Shown here: positions 21,586 through 29,787 of the stretch, piece after piece
Position numbering within the stretch: position 1 is the stretch's first letter
Layout: each line of letters begins with the position of its first letter
Virus record (IMG/VR): IMGVR_UViG_3300049727_000095
Location: 1 to 40,857 of that record
DNA from: a virus
Strand: one strand, 5' to 3'
Length of the DNA: 40,857 nucleotides
Position numbers and translations under genes: made by a program
The notes under the pieces: model-generated
Database searches by the model: none
What the model saw: the letters and a program-made list of their open reading frames with translations, nothing else
Told to the model about the DNA's origin: nothing

Positions 21586-22280
21586 AAATCATTAACTATT
21601 TTTAAAGTGTCAAGTGGCCCAGTGGTGGATATACAACTCGGGATAACTTCTATTACAGATTCGTCGTTGCCTCCGGGATATAAAGCATCACCAATGTAAA
21701 CACAATCCTCTGGGTACCAATGCTTCTTAAGCAACCATCTCTGTAAATTCTTTCCTTTTGTTCCGTTAATAATTGTGTAGTCTATCGAGGTTGTGCCACC
21801 GACCCTTGCACAAAGCTCAGCATCTATAAAGGGAGTTGTTTTTAACATATGATTTCTTTTCTCTCCTTTTGGGTCAAATTCTCTCTTAAGGTCTTTATCT
21901 GCATGATGGCCTACTAAGCTAAGAGTCAACTGACATCCTCTATCTTGTATTAAATCATTCTCGTCTTCAGCTTGTCTAAAAAGATATCCATAATCAGCTC
22001 GTAATGCTTGAATATGCTTGTTGATTCTTTCCTTTTGCTCTTTGGTTAACTTATTCTTCCAAAAACGAGTGTAGTTACCACTTTCAGCAAGAAGAAAGAT
22101 TCCATCATCTAAATATGGAAGCTGTTGTCTCATTTGAGAGATTAACGCTCCTGAGATAATTGTTACAGTTGCACCCATCATAGATAAATCATTTAGCATA
22201 TCAATTATCTCTTCAGTCGCTTCTGTTCGACTATCAGTAAGAGTTCCATCCATATCAAAAAGAAAGTGGTGATATTTCAT
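21576..22280 (-). CDS. HAD-family phosphatase, phosphomannomutase-like (HAD-IIB)
   Basis: 234 residues. The HAD motif I is FDMDGTLTDSR (8-18, nucleophile D9, acid D11). TIISGA corresponds to motif II. The later DRGCQLTLSLVGHHADKD and VYIGDALYPGGNDESVIEVI (motif IV with GDA...GGND) match eukaryotic-type phosphomannomutase and Cof-like hydrolases. In the cassette it probably makes or removes a sugar 1-phosphate before nucleotide transfer. Whether it is a true mutase or a phosphatase cannot be settled. Confidence 0.8.
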   Translation of the reverse strand: MKYHHFLFDMDGTLTDSRTEATEEIIDMLNDLSMMGATVTIISGALISQMRQQLPYLDDGIFLLAESGNYTRFWKNKLTKEQKERINKHIQALRADYGYLFRQAEDENDLIQDRGCQLTLSLVGHHADKDLKREFDPKGEKRNHMLKTTPFIDAELCARVGGTTSIDYTIINGTKGKNLQRWLLKKHWYPEDCVYIGDALYPGGNDESVIEVIPSCISTTGPLDTLKIVNDLCK

Positions 22281-23062
22281 TTATTATATTTAGTCTTATA
22301 TACTTCAAATCCTGGTAAGCCACCCCACATTTTAGCATATTCAGCTTTATTTCTTTCATACGCAGGGCCAGGAACGACAGGATTGTTTACACCATACGCT
22401 TCGTTTTGAGTAGCGCTCCCATAATGGTAAAATAATGCAGATGGCAAACAAATCGCTTTCATTCCTGAAAGTGTCATTTTATAATGATACGAATTGTCTT
22501 CGTAGTAGGCGGGATAAAACTCTTCATCAGCTTCTCCAACTTTATTCCAACATGATTTATTAATCATAAACCCTGAAAAGTCAGGATGCTCAAATTCTGC
22601 TACTTCATTATTATTCTTTACTGGCAAATTAAATATCTCCCGAGGGTCCCGAATCTCATTTTTTATATTCAAACATGTTACCATACCCAATTCTTTAACG
22701 ATTGTGTCTGAGTGTATTGGAGGGTTACTCAGTTCATCCTCAAATCGTTCTATCATCCTGTCGATTGCCATTGGATGCAATATCACATCGTTATTTAATA
22801 CAAGCACGTAATCAGCAGCACTATCGAAAGCAAGATTAATGCCAAAGTTCCAGCTTCTAGCACAAGACCAACATTCATTATTGCGGTGATAAATAAAGTT
22901 ATTATTAACCAACTTAGCAGCTTCAATTTGTGTTTCATCTGAACTATTGTTATCTATTAAAACGAGAGTAGCATCATGGACTGTCTTTATCGATTCTATA
23001 CATTGTTTTGTATATTTGCTCCAAAGATTAATACATGGAATAACGATAAAGACTTTTTTCAT
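22277..23062 (-). CDS. Glycosyltransferase family 2
   Basis: 261 residues. It starts with a GT2 strand-loop (KVFIVIPCINLWSKYTKQCI) and has TLVLIDNNSSDET (uracil-binding loop). Further on, RSWNFGINLAFDSAADYVLV then LNNDVIL give the D-x-D-like N-N-D metal site. PAYYEDNSYHYKMTLSG is the catalytic-base region (ED). This is close to the rhamnosyltransferase-type GT2 group. It overlaps the HAD gene by four bases and belongs to the sugar cassette. Confidence 0.88.
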   Translation of the reverse strand: MKKVFIVIPCINLWSKYTKQCIESIKTVHDATLVLIDNNSSDETQIEAAKLVNNNFIYHRNNECWSCARSWNFGINLAFDSAADYVLVLNNDVILHPMAIDRMIERFEDELSNPPIHSDTIVKELGMVTCLNIKNEIRDPREIFNLPVKNNNEVAEFEHPDFSGFMINKSCWNKVGEADEEFYPAYYEDNSYHYKMTLSGMKAICLPSALFYHYGSATQNEAYGVNNPVVPGPAYERNKAEYAKMWGGLPGFEVYKTKYNK

Positions 23063-23066
23063 AACT

Positions 23067-23912
23067 CTAAAACCAACTCTTAATTACTAAAAAGATATTT
23101 TCTATCCAACTTGGTTTAACTGGAGTTGTTTGTTTATCCTGTACAGATTGCAGCATGGTCGTATTTACTATTGGAATTGATGCTGTACTTGCTGAAGTTG
23201 CAACTGGAAAGACTTCTGATGATGGGTCAACTTTTACACTATCAATGATTTTTTGTTGATATGGATAAATCTTTGTATCAGGAGTAGGTTGAATTACTGG
23301 AGCGATTAAACTATCAGTTACTGGTACATCAGGCGTATTAGATGCAACTGGCGGAGTTAGAACTGGGTTAGGCGTTACGCAAACTGTAGAGTCTGGCAAT
23401 GGAACTTGGTCAACTTGCTCGCTCGTATCTGGCTCTTTAGCAGATTGAATTAATTCATCAGCTTGAGCATTGCTAATTATATTTTGCAAAGAGATGACTT
23501 GTGCTTGAAGATAGTTTTCGTACTCTTCGAAATTATTTATAACTACAATTGGGTCTGGCATATGTGTATCAAATGTATCTCCTGGCTCTACATAATAAGA
23601 AGTGCCCTTCATTAAATTATTCATGGTGGCAATTCCAAGTATTGAGGTATCATCTTCATAAGACCCCCATTCAGAAACAATAGGCTGATATATAGCTAGC
23701 TGAGCTTGATTATTAACTATCGCCTTTTTATCTGCTGCGACCTGAGCTCCAGCTGCAGATGATGCTGCGTTGTCTTGATTAATCTGGTCTACCTGAGCGT
23801 TATAATCTGCTATATTCTGATTTGCTTGGTCTTCAGTTTCGACACAAGCGTATGATACTTTGCTAGAAACAAAAAACAAAACAACTAACAGCACTACAAG
23901 TTTAGTCTTCAT
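23067..23912 (-). CDS. Secreted protein with signal peptide, unknown function
   Basis: 281 residues. The N-terminus is a signal peptide (MKTKLVVLLVVLFFVSSKVS then YAC). The following part is a helical, Gln/Asn/Ala-rich region (NQNIADYNAQVDQINQDNAA), and the C-terminal half is a Pro/Thr/Val-rich linker (PDVPVTDSLIAPVIQPTPDT) ending in KQTTPVKPSWIENIFLVIKS-WF, a probable short membrane or amphipathic tail. It is encoded between glycosyltransferases, so it could be an exported acceptor or a superinfection factor. No family is recognised. Confidence 0.5.
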   Translation of the reverse strand: MKTKLVVLLVVLFFVSSKVSYACVETEDQANQNIADYNAQVDQINQDNAASSAAGAQVAADKKAIVNNQAQLAIYQPIVSEWGSYEDDTSILGIATMNNLMKGTSYYVEPGDTFDTHMPDPIVVINNFEEYENYLQAQVISLQNIISNAQADELIQSAKEPDTSEQVDQVPLPDSTVCVTPNPVLTPPVASNTPDVPVTDSLIAPVIQPTPDTKIYPYQQKIIDSVKVDPSSEVFPVATSASTASIPIVNTTMLQSVQDKQTTPVKPSWIENIFLVIKSWF

Positions 23913-24741
23913 ATATATTTTTGGTTAAATTTTGATAATACTCGAAATACTCTGGCTTACTTTCTAAATGACTTCTTTGTGGATGATATGCGTAATGAAC
24001 GACCAATGCATTAGGGCATACTATATTCGGTCTTTGCAATTCTGCTGGTTTCCAACTCGATATCCACATCTCTTCATCTCTGTCTGGCTTAAAATGGTCT
24101 TTGCCAAAGAAAGCAAAACAGCTAATTGAGAAGGGCTCGTACTGAGTAAACTTCCAATCTCCTGGTAAATAGTATTCAGATAATAGCTTTTGAGCATACT
24201 TACTTTGGAATGTCTTATGGACATGTTCTGCAAAAGCTGGATGCTCCCATGCTATCGGGTCTAATCTTGTATAATTGCAAACTCCAGCATGTTTGGTTAA
24301 TACTCCCATGTCTTGGTGAATTGCATTAATCATTGTATTGTTTACGATATTGGCACAAACGATAAATGGGCCAGGATTTTCTAATCTACAAAGAATGAGT
24401 TTCTTTAATGCTCCTTTTTCCAAGAAAACAATATCATCATCGAATCTGACATATATCGTATTTTCATCTTGAGCGAATTTGAAGAATAAATGGATTCGAT
24501 ATCCATCGTATGCACCTTGGCCTTCAATCAATTTCATCTCGATTTTAGGATTCTCAGATGAAAGTTTCATCATGCAATCGATGTCCTTTTGAACATTTGT
24601 ATTGCACCATAGTTGCCAACCATCGAGTAATCCAGATTTCATTTCTCGCTCTAGATATTTATTTAGAATCAAAAGAGACTTTTCCCTTCCTGCAGGTGTT
24701 ACGGCAATTACCGAATAATCATGTCCCTTATGACTTATCAT
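23902..24741 (-). CDS. GT-A type glycosyltransferase
   Basis: 279 residues. It has YSVIAVTPAGREKSLLILNK at the start, a donor-loop helix GQGAYDGYRIHLFFKFA, and the metal-binding D-x-D in YVRFDDDIVFLEKGALKKLI. The late part (DEEMWISSWKPAELQRPNIV then HYAYHPQR) has a His-rich acceptor side. It overlaps the secreted-protein gene by 11 bases. The specific GT family and substrate are not recognised. Confidence 0.75.
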   Translation of the reverse strand: MISHKGHDYSVIAVTPAGREKSLLILNKYLEREMKSGLLDGWQLWCNTNVQKDIDCMMKLSSENPKIEMKLIEGQGAYDGYRIHLFFKFAQDENTIYVRFDDDIVFLEKGALKKLILCRLENPGPFIVCANIVNNTMINAIHQDMGVLTKHAGVCNYTRLDPIAWEHPAFAEHVHKTFQSKYAQKLLSEYYLPGDWKFTQYEPFSISCFAFFGKDHFKPDRDEEMWISSWKPAELQRPNIVCPNALVVHYAYHPQRSHLESKPEYFEYYQNLTKNIYED

Positions 24742-24791
24742 TTTATATAATATATACCATTTTTATGAAAAAGTACAATCTTCATAGAGAA

Positions 24792-25373
24792 TTAATAATG
24801 ACTTTTGTGCTTACTCAAAAAAGAATTTTCTAATATTATGCCTTTCCTACCATGTCTTTCAACAACTGGAAACGAATGGTCGCCTGCTCCAAGAGGCTCA
24901 AGTTGCATACTAGAAGTTTCTAATTCTGAGTAATGTAATCCAAAAGGCCTTTCTTCTCGTATTGCTTCTTCTAGATTATATACTCTTGGAATGACCATTT
25001 GTTTTAAGACTGATGTTCGGTATTTTGCAAAATAGCTATACGCTAAATCTTGAGTAAAATAAATTGAGCCTTCAAAGTTAAATGCAATGTCAAACATTGA
25101 TTGGTCTTTAATTATTACAGTGTCATGAAGCAAAATAAATTCATCAAATTCTTCCATCCCTTTTTCAATGCCTGCTAATTCATATCCATTCCAGTCGTTC
25201 TTTATAAAATAAGATAGATGCAAATTTGTTATGGTCGGGTCTGGCAAATAATTATTACTAACAACCATGATAGGATATTTATCTTGGTGGCAAGATAATA
25301 AACAGTCTCGAAGAAAATCGCGTGTTGATTCGCTAGTCACAATAACTATGCCCTGTTTAAGTTTGTTATTCAT
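24792..25373 (-). CDS. Glycosyltransferase-like protein (short GT-A)
   Basis: 193 residues. A GT-A-like N-terminus (GIVIVTSESTRDFLRDCLLS) is followed by MVVSNNYL and EFILLHDTVIIKDQSMFDIA, which holds the place of the D-x-D loop (LHDTV). It is shorter than a normal GT2 and lacks a clear catalytic-base region, so it may be truncated or specialised. It shares TATGA with the 25370-25516 gene and lies 50 bases before the 23902-24741 gene. Confidence 0.55.
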   Translation of the reverse strand: MNNKLKQGIVIVTSESTRDFLRDCLLSCHQDKYPIMVVSNNYLPDPTITNLHLSYFIKNDWNGYELAGIEKGMEEFDEFILLHDTVIIKDQSMFDIAFNFEGSIYFTQDLAYSYFAKYRTSVLKQMVIPRVYNLEEAIREERPFGLHYSELETSSMQLEPLGAGDHSFPVVERHGRKGIILENSFLSKHKSHY

Positions 25374-25516
25374 AGCATATCATCTTCTTCGCCACAATTA
25401 ATGCAAATTCTTTCTTCTGAGTCTTCTTCATATTGATGCAAGCAAGGAGCTTCGTCTCGATTGTTCTTTTCTATCATTGCCTCATATTCTCTTCGTGTCT
25501 TGTCTTCTTTATTCAT
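25370..25516 (-). CDS. Small Cys/His-containing acidic protein (48 aa)
   Basis: A 48-residue frame from ATG 25516: MNKEDKTRREYEAMIEKNNR then DEAPCLHQYEEDSEERICIN-CGEEDDML. It has a C-x2-H and a C-x2-C (CLH, CINCG), suggesting a small zinc site in an acidic protein. It overlaps the HNH gene stop by 8 bases and the next gene at TATGA. No family is recognised. Confidence 0.45.
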   Translation of the reverse strand: MNKEDKTRREYEAMIEKNNRDEAPCLHQYEEDSEERICINCGEEDDML

Positions 25517-26060
25517 GTTCGATATTATTTTGATAAGCATATTCGCCGTACAATTCTAATGCTTTTACGTTATACGCTAATGCTGCTTCTTCAGGAGTAT
25601 AAAAATAGCCAAGCCAATAATGTTTCTTATCCTTAGTCACTATAGCTGCCCATTTTCGATTAGTCTTATTTTTATGAAGAGCGACTCCTTTGTATTTGCT
25701 TGTTGTCAGCTTTCCATTATGTGTTATTCTTTTTCTTGCGTATGCTAAACTTTTTGAAGAAGTTGTGGGTCTAAGATTTTCTTTTCTGTTGTCTAAAGTA
25801 TTGCCATTAATATGACCGATTTTATAATTATTTGGAACTTTAATTAAAAATTGTTCCATATAAATAGTAACTTTATTTCTAGTCTTTTTTGTCTGCCCGA
25901 CAAAACTAGAATGTATTCTCATAAGAGCATGCCAATGCTCCTCTCCAGCAGTTGTCGGCGTTGTTGTATGATGAGACTGCCAAGAAAGACGATTGAGAAA
26001 GATAAAATCCTCATCATCTACAATTGCATATTTCCCTTGCGATAATTTAATTTTTTTCAT
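25509..26060 (-). CDS. HNH homing endonuclease with AP2 DNA-binding domain
   Basis: 183 residues from MKKIKLSQGKYAIVDDEDFI, the typical start of this family; an earlier ATG at 26141 would overlap the GT75-like gene far more. The HNH core is NNYKIGHINGNTLDNRKENL (78-97). The C-terminal part (about 121-175) is an AP2-type domain: YKGVALHKNKTNRKWAAIVT then WLGYFYTPEEAALAYN. These genes are free-standing mobile elements that cut DNA and spread by homing. It overlaps the GT75-like gene by 14 bases, so it may have inserted beside an existing coupling site. Confidence 0.9.
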   Translation of the reverse strand: MKKIKLSQGKYAIVDDEDFIFLNRLSWQSHHTTTPTTAGEEHWHALMRIHSSFVGQTKKTRNKVTIYMEQFLIKVPNNYKIGHINGNTLDNRKENLRPTTSSKSLAYARKRITHNGKLTTSKYKGVALHKNKTNRKWAAIVTKDKKHYWLGYFYTPEEAALAYNVKALELYGEYAYQNNIEHE

Positions 26061-27036
26061 ATTTTTTATCGTCAAACATCTTAACCCATAATTCGAACCC
26101 TGGTAAATATTTCTTAAATGGCGATTGTTTCCATATCCCAAAAGATGCTAACTCTTTAAACATGTTTGCATATGTATCAGGATTTATATCTGCACAGACA
26201 GTATCGACAATATTGTAAAATGATGCTTCTAATCGGATGCCATCTTCTTCAAGTTCAGCGTCTGCATCTGCATCAACGATTGTGTCATGATACACGATTG
26301 GATAACCATATCGAATTAAATCATTCGTTTTCTGCATTAGCTTTTGAAAAATGTACCCTCCCCAAATATCATCGTATCGACGAATTTTAACTTCTCCCAT
26401 ATCAATGTTCGGTAAGAATAAAAACCCAGGTACAGCATATGACCACATTGCAACATTCATTCCGCATAATGGAAGTATTCCATGTGCGATTTCTTGCTTA
26501 TCAATCATAGGCCCTGCTGGCGGTTGACCACGCTTTACTCTGTCTCTGCCGTTGATATCTAATTCATGCTCCCATAAACCGATATTCATAACTGTTGGCC
26601 TCATACGCTCAAAATACGGATATCCTCGTGGAAACCAGCTTGTATTTTTAATTGTATTTACCCAACCGTATGAGTTGCATGAAAGCTCTTCAACATGCTT
26701 TGATATAAAGTCTGGTCCAACGATACAATCAGAATCAAGAGCAATAATAATATCAAAACCCTGTTTATACGCTATCCAATGACCAAAATTCCTGCATGCT
26801 GACGATTTATGAAACTGCTTAAAATCTTTATATAATTCTCCTAACTCTGCTTCTTGTCTAGCATAACCGTAAACATCCCATTCAGCAGGTAATTCAACTT
26901 TCCCGTCCGAATCATCAACAATGATAACAGTACAGTCTTTAGTGACTGCTTTCAAAGATGCAATCCATTCATCTGTAAGTTTGATGTGAACAGGTGCCAC
27001 AACCGCGATTTTATATTTTTTTAATTCTTCATTCAT
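26047..27036 (-). CDS. GT75-like protein (reversibly glycosylated polypeptide / UDP-arabinopyranose mutase type)
   Basis: 329 residues. It starts with a GT-A strand (KIAVVAPVHIKLTDEWIASL) and has IIALDSDCIVGPDF (D101-S-D103). The HGILPLCGMNVAM region (185-197) and RRYDDIWGGYIF (219-230) match the PLCGMN/R-Y-D-D-x-W core of the GT75 family, which in plants interconverts UDP-arabinopyranose and UDP-arabinofuranose and can glycosylate itself. Later VADI-type Asp/Glu acceptor residues (DADADAELEED) follow. It sits between TerL (one-base gap) and the HNH gene. The family call is good; the substrate is inferred. Confidence 0.78.
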   Translation of the reverse strand: MNEELKKYKIAVVAPVHIKLTDEWIASLKAVTKDCTVIIVDDSDGKVELPAEWDVYGYARQEAELGELYKDFKQFHKSSACRNFGHWIAYKQGFDIIIALDSDCIVGPDFISKHVEELSCNSYGWVNTIKNTSWFPRGYPYFERMRPTVMNIGLWEHELDINGRDRVKRGQPPAGPMIDKQEIAHGILPLCGMNVAMWSYAVPGFLFLPNIDMGEVKIRRYDDIWGGYIFQKLMQKTNDLIRYGYPIVYHDTIVDADADAELEEDGIRLEASFYNIVDTVCADINPDTYANMFKELASFGIWKQSPFKKYLPGFELWVKMFDDKKYEKN

Positions 27037-27037
27037 A

Positions 27038-28807
27038 TTATTTTCTCATTGCACGATTCATCATTGCATTAAACTGTGAACGCTCCCATTCTTGTTCGAC
27101 TCTTGCATCTTCATCGGCTTTTTTCTCGCCTGCTGCAAGTTGAGTGGGGTCTTTTAAATTTATAGCAGAAACTGTCTCCATAATTGTACTTGGAATAACG
27201 AGTTGATTACCAGTTCTATCTCTCCATTCTGAATATGCAAACCATAACGCCATCAACGAGTCGCCTGTGTGCCCTTCAGGGTATGCTCTCATCTCATTCG
27301 CAAGCATAGATATTAAATGGCAGGTATTTGGGTCAGTTGGGTCTGACGGAAGTATGAGTTGACCGAGTTCTAATAAAATTGATAAGCTATTCACTCCCTT
27401 GCTTGCATCATTTTTTTCTCCGCCAGTATGGTAACCAGTAATTTTGTTTTGATATCCCATATCAACCATATCTCGGCGAATTGCATCTTGATACCCGACT
27501 GTCTCAACTCTGCATGCTCGAATATCGTCATTGTCTAAATGGTCCTTCAACATTAAACGGACAGTGTTTGGACTCATCTTTCCACGCTTAATATTTCGAA
27601 TTATAAAATCGCCAGACTTTGCTCCAGTTGATTCATCAGCATACAGAATCTTATCAAGTGTTAACAAAACAGTATCGTCGGAAAACTCTTCTTCAGAGAT
27701 AGCCAAGTCAAGTCCAGAGCAAGACATTGAAATCGTTAAGCCTTGATGCTTCTGTTCTTGCAATCGAAATTTCTTGCCTTTTTCTAATGCAGCGTCTATC
27801 CATTCATCTTTAATTGCTTGGTTCGGCCGATTTGATGGGTCGCATTGATACATTCTTTCAAATGCAAACGAATTCGATAATCGTTTCAAATATAATTCTC
27901 GATAACTCCATCTTGCTGGCCAAAGAACTTCGACACCTTCTTCCATTCGAGCTTTATTCTCTTCATAGTAAATATTAGCTTTTTCTTTTCTGATTTTAAC
28001 ATCAAGAGATTCATCTAACAGAATTGATGCCCAAGTCTGCCAAAGCTCTGGATGATTTGATTCATGAATGATTGCTGCACGTTTATTTCGGTAATCGAAT
28101 TGAGGGTCTTTAAGAAGTCTAGCGACTAAATCATCTTGATGCCAAGTATTTCCAAGATAAATAATTCTGCCGCCAGGCACAAGCACTGGAAAGATTGTTG
28201 TATAAAACCAATCAATTACTTTTAGACGTTGGTCTTCAGTCATTGAGTTCACTTGGTTTACAAGGTCGTCAACGATTATGATATCTGCTCTTTTAGAAAG
28301 AATCGAGCCAAACAGTCCGACAGCATTTATCGTTGGGTCTTTTAAGTTTAAGTCTTCTCGGTCAATGATAATAGAATTGCCACTCCATTTTTCATTTGCT
28401 TTTCGAGTTCCCTTAAACTGAGGTAGAACTCCTTTGCCAGTCGGGTCAGTTAAACGAGACCAAGCTTTATATGTTTCATTTTTCTCAATATGACCGATAA
28501 TTTCAGTCATAAACGTTTGGGTCACAGATGATGTACTGGAAACAAGTAAGATTCGGAGATTATGATTTTTTCCAATTTCCCATAATGGATAGCCAATTGA
28601 AAGATGAGTCGATTTTCCATGGTCACGTGCGTACGCAATTGCTATTTTTCGATATGTTGCTTCATCTGATAAAATCTCATCCAATTCGTTTTGAAAAGGA
28701 GCGTTCGTAAGACCAGTCAGTCTAGTAAAAAAATACTTAAAATGAATCGTCATCAAACGAAACATTTCATCTGGAGTTGTTTTATTTCGTGACATCGGTT
28801 GATTCAT
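27038..28807 (-). CDS. terL: Terminase large subunit
   Basis: 589 residues. The ATPase half has a Walker A-like ARDHGKST (60-67), Walker B IIIVDDL (176-182) and the coupling motif LGNTWHQDD (218-226). The nuclease half has GLDLAISEEEFSDDTVLL (365-382) with D367, and the late HTGDSLMALWFAYSEW with the final Asp. It pumps DNA into the prohead through the portal and cuts it. The start at 28807 overlaps TerS by 26 bases; a later ATG at 28795 is also possible. Its unusual place is just downstream of TerS and far from the portal, with the sugar cassette between. Confidence 0.95.
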   Translation of the reverse strand: MNQPMSRNKTTPDEMFRLMTIHFKYFFTRLTGLTNAPFQNELDEILSDEATYRKIAIAYARDHGKSTHLSIGYPLWEIGKNHNLRILLVSSTSSVTQTFMTEIIGHIEKNETYKAWSRLTDPTGKGVLPQFKGTRKANEKWSGNSIIIDREDLNLKDPTINAVGLFGSILSKRADIIIVDDLVNQVNSMTEDQRLKVIDWFYTTIFPVLVPGGRIIYLGNTWHQDDLVARLLKDPQFDYRNKRAAIIHESNHPELWQTWASILLDESLDVKIRKEKANIYYEENKARMEEGVEVLWPARWSYRELYLKRLSNSFAFERMYQCDPSNRPNQAIKDEWIDAALEKGKKFRLQEQKHQGLTISMSCSGLDLAISEEEFSDDTVLLTLDKILYADESTGAKSGDFIIRNIKRGKMSPNTVRLMLKDHLDNDDIRACRVETVGYQDAIRRDMVDMGYQNKITGYHTGGEKNDASKGVNSLSILLELGQLILPSDPTDPNTCHLISMLANEMRAYPEGHTGDSLMALWFAYSEWRDRTGNQLVIPSTIMETVSAINLKDPTQLAAGEKKADEDARVEQEWERSQFNAMMNRAMRK

Positions 28808-29246
28808 CGATTGGAATTATAGTTTCAACTAAGTCTTCATCGCCAGAGTCTAATTCTAAAAATTTATTAGATGTGATAACATTTCGCATTGTTTCGATAT
28901 TAAAAAAGTTATTTGCATCTGTTGATGGAGTTGCTGGTTCGATAAAGTCAGCAGATTGTCTTAATAAAAATTCAACATTCTCAAGTTTTCCTTCGTCAAT
29001 CGAAACTTGAATTTGTTTCTGAATGATTGCTTCTATCGCACTAATCTTTTCTCCATCCTTTTCATATGTCAGCTTATGAAGCATATCCCGAATAATCGTC
29101 TTTGCTGATTTGTAACCTTTTTTCTTTCCGCCAGTCTTAGGCTTTCCTTTTTGCCACATTACTAAATTCTCACGACCTGTGCGTTTTGGAACGATAGCGA
29201 CTGTTTCTGCTGGACTTTCTTCTTCAATTATTTCTTCATCTTCCAT
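28782..29246 (-). CDS. terS: Terminase small subunit (probable, DUF5681-like)
   Basis: 154 residues directly before TerL. The phrase WQKGKPKTGGKKKGYKSAKT is like the DUF5681 'G..kGGrpkG' motif of many small terminases. Then a helical part (TIIRDMLHKLTYEKDGEKIS then AIIQKQIQVSI) follows, and the C-terminal end is acidic. Small terminase subunits bind the packaging site and stimulate TerL. Position beside TerL is the main support. Confidence 0.72.
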   Translation of the reverse strand: MEDEEIIEEESPAETVAIVPKRTGRENLVMWQKGKPKTGGKKKGYKSAKTIIRDMLHKLTYEKDGEKISAIEAIIQKQIQVSIDEGKLENVEFLLRQSADFIEPATPSTDANNFFNIETMRNVITSNKFLELDSGDEDLVETIIPIDESTDVTK

Positions 29247-29260
29247 AATAAAAATATATA

Positions 29261-29380
29261 CTACTCATCTTTAAAATAACAACTTTCGCAAATCCACTTT
29301 CTTACTTCCCTAATAAAATACCTTGCTCCATGAATTTCTTTTCCGCAATCAGGACAAGTTATAACTTTATCAACAATCAT
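29261..29380 (-). CDS. Small zinc-ribbon protein (about 39 aa)
   Basis: A frame from ATG 29380 reads MIVDKVITCPDCGKEIHGAR then YFIREVRKWICES-CYFKDE. Two C-x2-C pairs (CPDC and CESC) would bind zinc. It starts just inside the 29377-29787 gene end, as neighbouring genes do. The exact 3' end near 29261 is uncertain by a base or two in my reading. Confidence 0.5.
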   Translation of the reverse strand: MIVDKVITCPDCGKEIHGARYFIREVRKWICESCYFKDE

Positions 29381-29787
29381 ATTTTTGTATTTGTTAAAAA
29401 GGCTGGTCGATATTTTTTCATTATCTCAACGACCTTCTCTTGAGAGACAACTTCTTTTACTGGTGGCGGCAATAAAGTCTTCTTATAATTTTCAATCTCC
29501 TCGTCTTTCCACTTTTCATGCCTAATTGCTGTTTTTCTATCTGTTGATGTGTACCAACTTCCATTTCGAATAAAAAGCTTTGGCTGAACAGAGTCTACAA
29601 ATGCAGCATATTTTTCTTCGTTTAAAATGTTTGTTATATCAACTGCGTTAATTCCCGTCCCCAATGAAGGAAAGATAATTAGCCCTCCTTTTTGCCATTG
29701 TTGTAAAGAAGATGCAAATCTATCACCTGTATTCTCAATCTCATGGATTAGTCCGTTTCTCTGAATTATGTAAAAAAATGTTTTCAT
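29377..29787 (-). CDS. Unknown protein downstream of the replication-initiator gene
   Basis: 136 residues, starting MKTFFYIIQRNGLIHEIENT, with GGLIIFPSLGTGINAVDITN and a Lys/Glu/Val-rich end. It overlaps the initiator gene by four bases. The C-terminal part (KEVVSQEKVVEIMKKYRPA) is helical. No family is recognised; it may assist the initiator. Confidence 0.45.
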   Translation of the reverse strand: MKTFFYIIQRNGLIHEIENTGDRFASSLQQWQKGGLIIFPSLGTGINAVDITNILNEEKYAAFVDSVQPKLFIRNGSWYTSTDRKTAIRHEKWKDEEIENYKKTLLPPPVKEVVSQEKVVEIMKKYRPAFLTNTKI

